Source: a bacterium (GTDB taxonomy: Bacteria; Oederibacteriota; PGYV01; DSBP01). From it: a stretch of 5,133 bases of DNA. The stretch lies in assembly GCA_011049465.1 (NCBI GenBank), contig DSBP01000255.1, forward strand, positions 1 to 5,133. The letters run 5' to 3'. The notes under the pieces are model-generated. The model had not been told where the DNA came from. It did no database searches and saw only the letters and a list, made by a program, of their open reading frames with translations. A program made the position numbers and the translations under genes. Positions 1-4,537 of this stretch are shown here, in pieces. Position 1 is the first letter of the stretch. Each line of letters starts with the position of its first letter.

Positions 1-41
1 AGGATTGAAGGAAACATGAATAATTAAGGTAAAGTGTTAGA

Positions 42-887
42 TTAAGAAACAAAGACTGGAGAAAAACAATCTGTTGAAAAGAGAACTTTTGTAAAAAAAA
101 CAGGGTTTTTCAGCACCCTGCTAAATAAGTTCTCAGAATTTTCCAAGTCCTGAACTAAACAATACGGTGGGTTGCCTATTACGCAGTCAAAGCCTCCTTC
201 ATCAACCATAATCTCCTTAAACTCCTCCTCCCAGTTAAACGGCTTGACTTTATGGAAATCATCTCCAAAATACCTGTTCAGTTCCAGGACGCTGCCGGAC
301 ACAAGCGAATTGCCGCATTTGATGTTCTTGTCCAGCCTCGGCAGGATTGAGGTTCCTTTTACAAACCCCCACTCTCCCTCAAGCATCTTGAGTATCAGCG
401 AGAGTTTGGTCACTTCCACTGCCTGGTCGTCTATGTCCACGCCGAAGATGTGGGTTTTCAGTATCTCCGCCTTCTCAGAAACAGTCAGCCTCTCCTCATG
501 GCCTTCCGCGTCCATGGCGGTCTGGCCTGATGCCCTGTCTTTTTCCTCTTTTTTCTTCACCTTCCCCTTTGTCGCCTTTTCCTTCAGCCCCAGATAATAC
601 CTCAGCATCTCCTCATACGCCCTTATCAGGAAGCTTCCTGAGCCGCAGGCAGGGTCGAGAATGCTCAATTTCTTTGCTTTTGCCTCTGGCAGTTCCTCCA
701 GCATTTTGCCCACTGTGTTTTTAACTATGTAATCAACGATATATTCGGGCGTGTAGTAAACGCCTCCAGCTTTGCGCACCTCGGGCTTCAGCTCGTATTT
801 GATGGAATCGCCCGCGAGTTTTATTGTATAACCGAGGTACTGCTCGTAAATGTTGCCGAGGACCTCAAGCGGTATGACATCAAACAT
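42..887 (-). CDS. Type IIG restriction-modification enzyme, methyltransferase part (3' piece, truncated)
   Basis: This is an N6-adenine DNA methyltransferase domain of the Eco57I/Type IIG class, which transfers a methyl group from S-adenosylmethionine to adenine in the recognition site. Visible motifs: GNIYEQYLG at 11-19, GGVYYTPEYIVDYIV at 41-55 (the YTP element), motif I LDPACGSGSF at 77-86 (SAM binding), IFGVDIDDQAVEVTKLSL at 147-164, and the catalytic motif IV NPPY at 239-242. The frame is open up to about 941, so the ATG at 887 is only the first internal start; no good ribosome binding site was seen there, and it is best read as the continuation of the nuclease frame at 934-1818. Family members normally run several hundred residues past NPPY (rest of the methyltransferase fold plus a specificity domain). 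Here the frame ends about 39 residues later in a Phe-rich, AT-rich tail unlike the family, and none of the three minus-strand frames in 1-130 restores it. Probably inactive. Confidence 0.82.
   Translation of the reverse strand: MFDVIPLEVLGNIYEQYLGYTIKLAGDSIKYELKPEVRKAGGVYYTPEYIVDYIVKNTVGKMLEELPEAKAKKLSILDPACGSGSFLIRAYEEMLRYYLGLKEKATKGKVKKKEEKDRASGQTAMDAEGHEERLTVSEKAEILKTHIFGVDIDDQAVEVTKLSLILKMLEGEWGFVKGTSILPRLDKNIKCGNSLVSGSVLELNRYFGDDFHKVKPFNWEEEFKEIMVDEGGFDCVIGNPPYCLVQDLENSENLFSRVLKNPVFFTKVLFSTDCFSPVFVS
93..122 (-). terminator. Intrinsic-terminator-like hairpin inside the truncated methyltransferase frame
   Basis: Read on the minus strand, CAGGGT (120-115), an 8-base loop and ACCCTG (106-101) form a 6-bp stem, extendable by one G-U and one A-U pair, followed at once by eight T (100-93). 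This is the layout of a rho-independent terminator. It lies before the stop codon of the enclosing frame (42-44), so a transcript ending here would have no stop codon. This suggests the last part of the frame is not native coding sequence. Stem GC is modest, so efficiency is uncertain. Confidence 0.5.
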
Positions 888-933
888 ATACGGCTCATAA
901 GTGGCTGATATTATCGCGTTCGCGGCCTTGAAA

Positions 934-1818
934 TCAAGGCTTCAGGTCGGTTTCCCATCCCTGCCTCTTGAACAAATCACTGTTAAAAACATCCTCATAT
1001 TCCTTGAATATGCCGCTCAATATGTAGGTATAGGTGTTTTCCCCCACATTTTCGCCCCGCTCGTCAAACCTGGGCTTTAAGCCCCTTATATGGACAAGCT
1101 GCCTGTCCTCGCAGAACCTTATAAATATTATCCGGTCCAGTATCTTCTGCGTAACCTCTTTCAGGAAATGGGCGTCAGCATCCCTGTTTCCTGTCCTGAA
1201 GAGCGCGGTATTGTCCCTGTACAGTTTTTTTGCCAGCGACTCGCGCCAGTCTTCAAGGTCTCTCAGTATTTCCCTGTCTATCGTAATCCTGTCGCGCGGT
1301 TTTTGCGTGAACAGTTTTTCAAGCGCGCCCTCAAGAACAGCCTGCTTTGACAACTGCCACAACTCCTCAAACTTCTCCTCATACTCATCCCATTTCAGCG
1401 ATATCTTCAGCCCTTTTTTCGCGCGCCTCAAATCCGGCTTGAGCGTCGCGTCAAAAAACATTATGCGCTCAAAATCAGTAAGCAGGATAAACGGCACATC
1501 TTTCCTGTTATAGCAGTATTTGACTGCCTGAGGAATGGCCTTGTCAAGGTCGGCTTTTATGGATTTCGCCTCGATAAAAAACCTTATTTTATTGTCAACC
1601 TTTACCCCATAATCAACCCGTCCCCTTGACACACGCTCTTCCATCGTGACCTCGTCCCTGCTGCGCGTGTCCCAGCCGAGGACATCAGATAGAAGCGGTT
1701 CAATAAAGCACTTTTTGGTGTCTTCTTCGCTGTAAGCGGATGTCTTGCCCGCCTCAAGCTCCTGCCTGAACCTCTCCACAAGTTTTTTCAGGTTCTCTTT
1801 TGCCGCTGCCTTGTCCAT
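934..1818 (-). CDS. Type IIG restriction-modification enzyme, N-terminal nuclease part (frameshifted gene, 5' piece)
   Basis: This 294-residue frame looks like the N-terminal nuclease module (HSDR_N-like PD-(D/E)xK fold) of a large single-chain restriction-modification protein of the Eco57I-like Type IIG kind. Visible signature: FIEPLLSDVLGWD at 38-50, then RVDYGV (Asp69) and IEAKS (Glu83, Lys85), which fit the metal-binding D...ExK core, followed by AIPQAVKYCYNR (Gln97). Residues 140-294 look like the helical linker that leads to the methyltransferase domain. The ATG start is supported by AAAAGGGG four bases upstream. The frame ends in ...DLKP-TGA, but the next frame, skipping one base (936), continues as DFKAANAIISATYEPY and into the methyltransferase half at 42-887. 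Both halves are therefore very likely one gene split by a single-base change. A lone product would have nuclease and linker but no SAM-binding or target-recognition part. Family assignment is from recognised motifs; the frameshift is inferred from reading-frame continuity. Confidence 0.85.
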   Translation of the reverse strand: MDKAAAKENLKKLVERFRQELEAGKTSAYSEEDTKKCFIEPLLSDVLGWDTRSRDEVTMEERVSRGRVDYGVKVDNKIRFFIEAKSIKADLDKAIPQAVKYCYNRKDVPFILLTDFERIMFFDATLKPDLRRAKKGLKISLKWDEYEEKFEELWQLSKQAVLEGALEKLFTQKPRDRITIDREILRDLEDWRESLAKKLYRDNTALFRTGNRDADAHFLKEVTQKILDRIIFIRFCEDRQLVHIRGLKPRFDERGENVGENTYTYILSGIFKEYEDVFNSDLFKRQGWETDLKP

Positions 1819-1839
1819 ACAACCCCTTTTAAAAACAAT

Positions 1840-1869
1840 TTTTTATTCCCATTTACATTTCCAAATCAA
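1840..1869 (-). promoter_or_regulatory. Weak sigma-70-like promoter candidate for the restriction gene
   Basis: On the minus strand TTGATT (1869-1864) is followed after 16-18 bases by A-rich hexamers such as AATAAA or TAAAAA (about 1847-1840). The -35 matches 5 of 6 consensus bases, but the -10 matches only about 4 of 6. It lies about 25 bases before the ATG at 1818. No better candidate was seen in the 150 bases upstream. Confidence 0.25.
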
Positions 1870-1876
1870 CCGACTG

Positions 1877-1897
1877 CCCTCGCAGCAAGCTGCGGGG
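1877..1897. repeat. Inverted repeat CGCAGC-AA-GCTGCG
   Basis: CGCAGC (1881-1886), loop AA and GCTGCG (1889-1894) form a perfect 6-bp stem, extended by CCC (1877-1879) with GGG (1895-1897) around one bulged T. The right arm overlaps a second possible stem, GGGG (1894-1897) with CCCC (1904-1907), giving two mutually exclusive hairpins. It lies in the leader region of the restriction gene, but no regulatory role is shown. Confidence 0.5.
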
Positions 1898-2010
1898 AAT
1901 TTACCCCTAATCATCACATCACACCCTGCCGGGCCGATATGCTTTTACCTTTATAATTTTACCATATTACCGGTGTTTTGGGATGTTGCTTTTTTCGTTT
2001 TTATGAGCTG

Positions 2011-2081
2011 CGCCCTGTACCGATCGTTTTACTCTGGTACAGGGCGAGTTGGTAGAGAGGCGGCGCTGCGTAAACGCAGCG
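2011..2081 (+). repeat. Two-hairpin dispersed repeat, copy 1
   Basis: Hairpin A has an 11-bp perfect stem, CGCCCTGTACC (2011-2021) with GGTACAGGGCG (2036-2046), around the 14-base loop GATCGTTTTACTCT. A 17-base spacer follows, then hairpin B: CGCTGCG (2064-2070), loop TAAA, CGCAGCG (2075-2081). A second copy in the same orientation lies at 3092-3152 with a shorter spacer. The strand is given as plus because substitutions between the copies preserve pairing only in plus-strand RNA. No open frame or transposase is attached. It could be a REP/MITE-like mobile repeat or a structured RNA; I do not recognise the family. Confidence 0.75.
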
Positions 2082-2106
2082 AGAAGGTAGAGAGTAGAGA
2101 AGAGAG

Positions 2107-2128
2107 AAGGCAAACTGAAAACCTTAAA
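2107..2128 (+). repeat. Imperfect direct repeat, left copy
   Basis: AAGGCAAACTGAAAAC followed by CTTAAA (22 bases) recurs at 2261-2280 with two single-base deletions. The two copies bracket the CCCTCTCCC hairpin region. This could be a duplicated unit or an insertion footprint; the sequence is A-rich and short, so chance similarity is not excluded. Confidence 0.4.
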
Positions 2129-2153
2129 TCACATACTACATCACCCTCACCCT

Positions 2154-2180
2154 CCCCTCTCCCTAAAATAGGGAGAGGGG
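2154..2180. repeat. CCCTCTCCC/GGGAGAGGG inverted repeat
   Basis: CCCCTCTCCCTA (2154-2165), loop AAA and TAGGGAGAGGGG (2169-2180) form a perfect 12-bp stem, preceded by CACCCTCACCCTC (2142-2153). The arrangement resembles a pyrimidine-rich dispersed repeat common between genes in many Gram-negative and environmental genomes (from general recall). There is no T-tract on either side, so it is not a classical intrinsic terminator. Confidence 0.65.
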
Positions 2181-2231
2181 AAATATAACTGCATAACCCT
2201 TTGCGCTACCCCACAATGGTACTGAAAAGAG

Positions 2232-2255
2232 TCCCTGAAATAGGGAGAGGGGAAA
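2232..2255. repeat. Decayed second copy of the GGGAGAGGGG arm
   Basis: TAGGGAGAGGGG at 2241-2252 repeats the right arm of the hairpin at 2154-2180, and identity extends to AAATAGGGAGAGGGGAAA (18 bases). The left arm is reduced to TCCCT (2232-2236), which can still form a 5-bp stem with AGGGA. Spacing from the first right arm is 72 bases. Confidence 0.5.
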
Positions 2256-2260
2256 AATAA

Positions 2261-2280
2261 AAGGAAACTGAAAACTTAAA
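2261..2280 (+). repeat. Imperfect direct repeat, right copy
   Basis: AAGGAAACTGAAAACTTAAA matches 2107-2128 apart from two missing C bases. See the left copy. Confidence 0.4.
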
Positions 2281-2310
2281 GCTGAAGACGGGGGTTGAAA
2301 TGGGGGCGGG

Positions 2311-2628
2311 TTATTTTTTTTTCCATGCCAGCCTTAAATCAAGGCACTCGCCTATTCTGGAAATGGTATTAATCTCCGCGTTTCCCGCGCCGTTTAAGAC
2401 TCTTTTCACCACCTGCGGCCTCAGGCCTGCGCGTTTAGCGAGCGCATACGGGGTTATGCTCTCCCTGACAAGCGCCTTATTCAGCCCGCTGACAAGGTTT
2501 TTCATCACTTCTTCCTCATATCCCGCGGCCGCGGCCGGGCTGCTTTTCATAAGCCGGTTAAAATAGCTCTTCGGGCAGCTGCCGTATATCCTTGTTTTTC
2601 CGGTTTTTCCCGCATATACTTTCTTCAT
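2311..2628 (-). CDS. higA: Xre-family antitoxin of a HigB/HigA-like module
   Basis: This is a 105-residue DNA-binding antitoxin. In this family the protein binds and neutralises the RelE/HigB-type toxin encoded just upstream and represses their shared promoter. The helix-turn-helix spans about 59-92: TPYALAKRAGL, then RPQVVKRVLNG as the recognition-helix region, then INTISRIGECLDLRL. This 'ALAKRAGL..Q.VSR.L.G....T..RI...L.L' pattern is typical of antitoxins encoded downstream of their toxins. The frame is open further up to 2754, but the ATG at 2628 is the clear start: AGGAGG lies six bases before it, and it overlaps the toxin stop as ATGA, implying translational coupling. The N-terminal half (Lys/Arg-rich 1-30, then Ala-rich) is not recognised and could be the toxin-binding part. 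The gene looks intact, unlike the toxin. The symbol is by family resemblance only. Confidence 0.85.
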   Translation of the reverse strand: MKKVYAGKTGKTRIYGSCPKSYFNRLMKSSPAAAAGYEEEVMKNLVSGLNKALVRESITPYALAKRAGLRPQVVKRVLNGAGNAEINTISRIGECLDLRLAWKKK

Positions 2629-2978
2629 TTTCCGCCTCCTTTTGCCGCGCAATAGCGCTTCATTCTTTCCTCGGCAAGCGCTATCTCCGCTTGCGGTGTT
2701 TTTTGTGTTTTCTTTACAAAACCGCTCACAAACCAGGCTGTACTTCCTTCCCAAAAATAGAGCAACCTCATTTCTGTTTTTGCGAATCCCGGCCTTAATT
2801 CATATATCTCTTTACTTACTTTCTTCGCATACGGTTCCCTGAGCCCGGGACCCCTCGCTTCAATCAAATCCAGATAGTACTTGATTTTACCCTACTCTTT
2901 TTCACTCCTGCCTTTTATAAACTCAAGAACAAAACACCGGCTGTTCTCGGTGTAAAACAAATAATCATATCCTCTCAT
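2625..2978 (-). pseudogene. higB: HigB/RelE-like (Gp49-family) toxin gene with in-frame amber codon
   Basis: Read from ATG 2978 to TGA 2625, this is a 117-codon frame that is continuous except for TAG at codon 29 (2894-2892). Both sides match one family, the phage Gp49-like HigB/RelE toxins, which are ribosome-dependent mRNA endonucleases. Before the stop come YDYLFYTENSR and VLEFIKGRSEKE; after it come GKIKYYLDLIEARGPGLREPY, YELR (59-62), RLLYF (71-75) and FVKKTQKTP (87-95). Family members usually have a helix across the amber position, and a CAG (Gln) to TAG change restores it. The start is supported by GAGGGG seven bases upstream and by a consensus promoter. Ribosomes could reinitiate at TTG 2867, giving 80 residues without the N-terminal strand and helix, probably non-toxic. 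The stop overlaps the antitoxin start (ATGA). An amber suppressor or a sequencing error are the alternatives. Confidence 0.82.
2629..2641 (-). promoter_or_regulatory. Strong ribosome binding site deciding the antitoxin start
   Basis: On the minus strand AAGGAGG is followed by CGGAAA and then ATG at 2628. It lies inside the last codons of the toxin frame, so antitoxin translation can start by itself even when toxin translation stops at the amber codon. Confidence 0.75.
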
Positions 2979-3033
2979 TCCAAGACCCCTCTTTTTTGTT
3001 GTCGAGCCTTTTCCATCCGTGCTTCTTTATAGA

Positions 3034-3062
3034 ATTATACACTTTTAAGTTCATAGTGTCAA
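3034..3062 (-). promoter_or_regulatory. Consensus sigma-70 promoter of the HigBA-like operon
   Basis: On the minus strand TTGACA (3062-3057) and TATAAT (3039-3034) are separated by exactly 17 bases, a perfect match to the sigma-70 consensus. Predicted transcription start is near 3027, giving a leader of about 48 bases before the toxin ATG at 2978. A short imperfect palindrome, ACTT-TT-AAGT (3041-3050), lies in the spacer and could be part of an operator, but this is weak. Confidence 0.8.
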
Positions 3063-3094
3063 TGGCGATATGCGGCGTTGGCGATATGCGGCGT
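3063..3094. repeat. Perfect 16-bp tandem duplication
   Basis: TGGCGATATGCGGCGT occurs twice head to tail (3063-3078 and 3079-3094). It directly abuts the -35 box of the toxin-antitoxin promoter on one side and runs into the first arm of the two-hairpin repeat (from 3092) on the other. It may be a replication-slippage duplication or a paired protein-binding site. Confidence 0.75.
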
Positions 3095-3152
3095 CCTGTA
3101 CTGATCGTTTTACTCCGGTATAGGGCGGGAAGGGCGCTGCGCAAACGCAGCG
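3092..3152 (+). repeat. Two-hairpin dispersed repeat, copy 2
   Basis: Hairpin A pairs CGTCCTGTACT (3092-3102) with GGTATAGGGCG (3117-3127) around the loop GATCGTTTTACTCC. All 11 positions pair in plus-strand RNA if three G-U wobbles are allowed. A 7-base spacer follows, then hairpin B: CGCTGCG (3135-3141), loop CAAA, CGCAGCG (3146-3152). It has the same orientation as copy 1 (2011-2081). It lies upstream of the HigBA-like promoter and after the RhuM remnant. Confidence 0.75.
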
Positions 3153-3183
3153 ATTAAACCCAGCACTTTCTTTTCCGGTTCGC

Positions 3184-3409
3184 TCAGTTGTCCGGCTTTA
3201 GCTTGGGGGTATCTTGGGGGGGTATCGTACCATATCTCCGCTTTGAATATTCATCATGCGCCTTTTTCAGGGCTTTGTCATGGCTTATTTTGCCGGCATC
3301 GGCAAGCAGGTTCCTGCCTGAAAACTTCAGAAAATGTGCTGTATTTCTTGCCGTCTTCCGCAGTATGTGCAAAAATTGCACACACTGAATCTTCGCTCAG
3401 CTTTATGCC
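3184..3409 (-). pseudogene. RhuM-family protein remnant (internal deletion and frame change)
   Basis: Two pieces of a RhuM-like protein lie side by side in different minus-strand frames. From 3409 to about 3335 one frame reads GIKLSEDSVCAIFAHTAEDG and then KKYST, matching the 'L.E.SVCA.FAHTA.DGK.Y' segment near the N-terminus of RhuM proteins. From about 3336 another frame reads HFLKFSGRNLLADAGKISHD followed by KALKKAHDEYSK, matching the 'FL......LL..AGKISH..A..KA..EY.KY' segment near their C-terminus. The family's middle part, normally well over 100 residues, is missing, as is the extreme N-terminus, which abuts the hipA stop codon. RhuM was first described in a Salmonella pathogenicity island; its biochemical function is not established, and relatives are often found near restriction and toxin-antitoxin genes. 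Assignment is by recalled motifs. The 65-residue frame at 3184-3381 is not a gene of its own. Confidence 0.72.
3203..3226. repeat. Imperfect tandem repeat with a G7 run
   Basis: TTGGGGGTATC (3203-3213) is followed directly by TTGGGGGGGTATC (3214-3226), differing by two G. It falls in the tail of the RhuM remnant and changes its frame relative to the family. Homopolymer slippage is a likely cause. Confidence 0.5.
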
Positions 3410-3439
3410 GGCCGCGCAAAAATTCACTTCGGGGCTTTT

Positions 3440-4537
3440 TTATTTCAGATACTTCCCGAGCGGTTTTATGTTGTCCGCGACTTCATCATATACGCGGCGG
3501 GCTGTTTTTTTATCCGGGCCTGCTTTTTGCGCGGCGGCGAAAATCTCTTTCTTGCCCGGCAGGCCGCTTCCCGCTACAGTTGTTGTGTGCCGGCCGTTAA
3601 ACCCTCCGCTTCGCACAAGGTCATAAGCCGGAGATACCCGCCACTTCCCGCTGTCATACATAAATGAGAAGTTCTTCGCGTGGTCATCCCTGTTCTTGGA
3701 CAGCACATTAAACACCATGAGCCGGAAAACCTTCACAACCTCGCGCATATCCTTTGTAAGCGCGAGCGCCGCTCTCATCAGCGCCGTATAATCAAGCGAG
3801 GGTATCCTGAAATCCGCGTTTAAAAGCGCTGCCGCGCTTATCACATGTATTTTTCTTTTCCCCCTGCGGTCAAACCTTTTAATGCCGTAATACTTCCCGT
3901 TGAACAGCTTTGTATCCTCCATTATTATCCCGCATTTTTTCGCTGCCGCAGAATACTCATATTCAACAACGCCGATGTCCTGCCTGTCCGAAGAGCCGGG
4001 GAATTTGACGATCCACTCAGCCCCGCCTTCACGCACAATCGCTTTGGGCCTTACCCCTCCGGATGAGCCTTCCCTCTTTACAAGCAGGCCGTAATCAGCC
4101 CCCTTTTTTTCGCCGAGGGCTTTTTTCACCTCAGCCGCAAGCTTTTCAATATCCGCCCTTGAAGAACCCGCGGCAATTTTTGATTCCGGGAAGTATTCCA
4201 GGGCCCCCATGCCGTTTGCTCCTGTTATGGAGAGCCTGTCAAGCTCGGTGAGCAGCGCGGCATCCATGCCTTTTTCCGCAAGAAGCCTGTCCAGCACAAG
4301 GCGGCCCCATCCGTCGGGCAGGCTGTCGCTGAAAACGCCGAACATCCCGTTAAACGGCGAACGCTCCGCGACAAAAATACCGGGCTTAAGCGGAAGAAAA
4401 AAAGGCGAGATGGAAAAACCGGTTTCAATGAATTCAGCGGCATACTCAAAGACCGCAAGCCCGTCCCTGTCCAGCCCCAGGCGCCCTATGCTCACGGCGC
4501 CGGACTTTACCCTGAGATAGCCCGCGCGCTTAATCAT
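3440..4537 (-). CDS. hipA: HipA-like serine/threonine-protein kinase toxin
   Basis: This 365-residue HipA-family kinase lies downstream of an Xre antitoxin. Characterised HipA proteins phosphorylate an aminoacyl-tRNA synthetase (GltX in E. coli), stalling translation and causing dormancy; the target here is unknown. Residues about 5-115 are the N-terminal 'couple_hipA' region (SIGRLGLDRDG, MFGVFSDSLPDGWGRLVLDR at 65-84, then GANGMGALEYFP at 106-117). The rest is the HipA_C kinase lobe: the flexible GSSGGVRPK loop (157-165), IVKFP with candidate ATP-binding Lys178, IKRFDR (219-224), the catalytic KNRDDHAKNF segment (281-290, probable catalytic Asp285) and PAYDLV (303-308, Asp306 as metal ligand). 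All expected active-site elements are present, so it looks functional. It is shorter than E. coli HipA (about 440 residues) but collinear. Its ATG overlaps the antitoxin's last codons by 8 bases; AGGGGAAGGA just upstream serves as ribosome binding site. No clear terminator follows the stop. Confidence 0.93.
   Translation of the reverse strand: MIKRAGYLRVKSGAVSIGRLGLDRDGLAVFEYAAEFIETGFSISPFFLPLKPGIFVAERSPFNGMFGVFSDSLPDGWGRLVLDRLLAEKGMDAALLTELDRLSITGANGMGALEYFPESKIAAGSSRADIEKLAAEVKKALGEKKGADYGLLVKREGSSGGVRPKAIVREGGAEWIVKFPGSSDRQDIGVVEYEYSAAAKKCGIIMEDTKLFNGKYYGIKRFDRRGKRKIHVISAAALLNADFRIPSLDYTALMRAALALTKDMREVVKVFRLMVFNVLSKNRDDHAKNFSFMYDSGKWRVSPAYDLVRSGGFNGRHTTTVAGSGLPGKKEIFAAAQKAGPDKKTARRVYDEVADNIKPLGKYLK

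Larger units (their letters stand above)
1819..2310. other. Gene-free stretch of 492 bases with several inverted repeats
   Basis: No convincing gene is seen on either strand; open frames here run through repeats and lack family features. In order, the stretch holds the leader of the restriction gene (with a weak promoter candidate), a GCAGC hairpin at 1877-1897, copy 1 of a two-hairpin repeat at 2011-2081, a purine-rich GA tract at about 2081-2110, a CCCTCTCCC-type inverted repeat at 2154-2180 with a half copy at 2241-2252, and a pair of imperfect 20-22 bp direct repeats at 2107-2128 and 2261-2280. No T-rich terminator was found downstream of the antitoxin, so its transcript may run into these hairpins. 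Confidence 0.7.

Noticed and set aside
2154..2180. CCCTCTCCC hairpin as terminator of the antitoxin transcript
   Set aside because: The stem is strong but no T-tract follows on the minus strand; treated as a dispersed repeat.
1745..2188. Plus-strand open frame of 147 codons
   Set aside because: It runs antisense to the restriction gene and through the hairpin repeats, and has no start signal or recognisable domain.
2629..2754. Longer start for the antitoxin at 2754
   Set aside because: The extra 42 codons overlap the toxin gene in another frame, while the ATG at 2628 has a strong AGGAGG site and an ATGA overlap.
2953..3042. Short minus-strand frame beginning MNLKVYNSIKKHGWKRLDNK, upstream of the toxin
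   Set aside because: It has no ribosome binding site, its first codons overlap the -10 region of the consensus promoter, and it matches no family I can name. It may be a fossil (faintly HicA-like), but this is too weak to annotate.
3092..3152. CRISPR array
   Set aside because: Only two copies of the repeat are present, about 1 kb apart, with internal hairpins and no regular spacers or cas genes.
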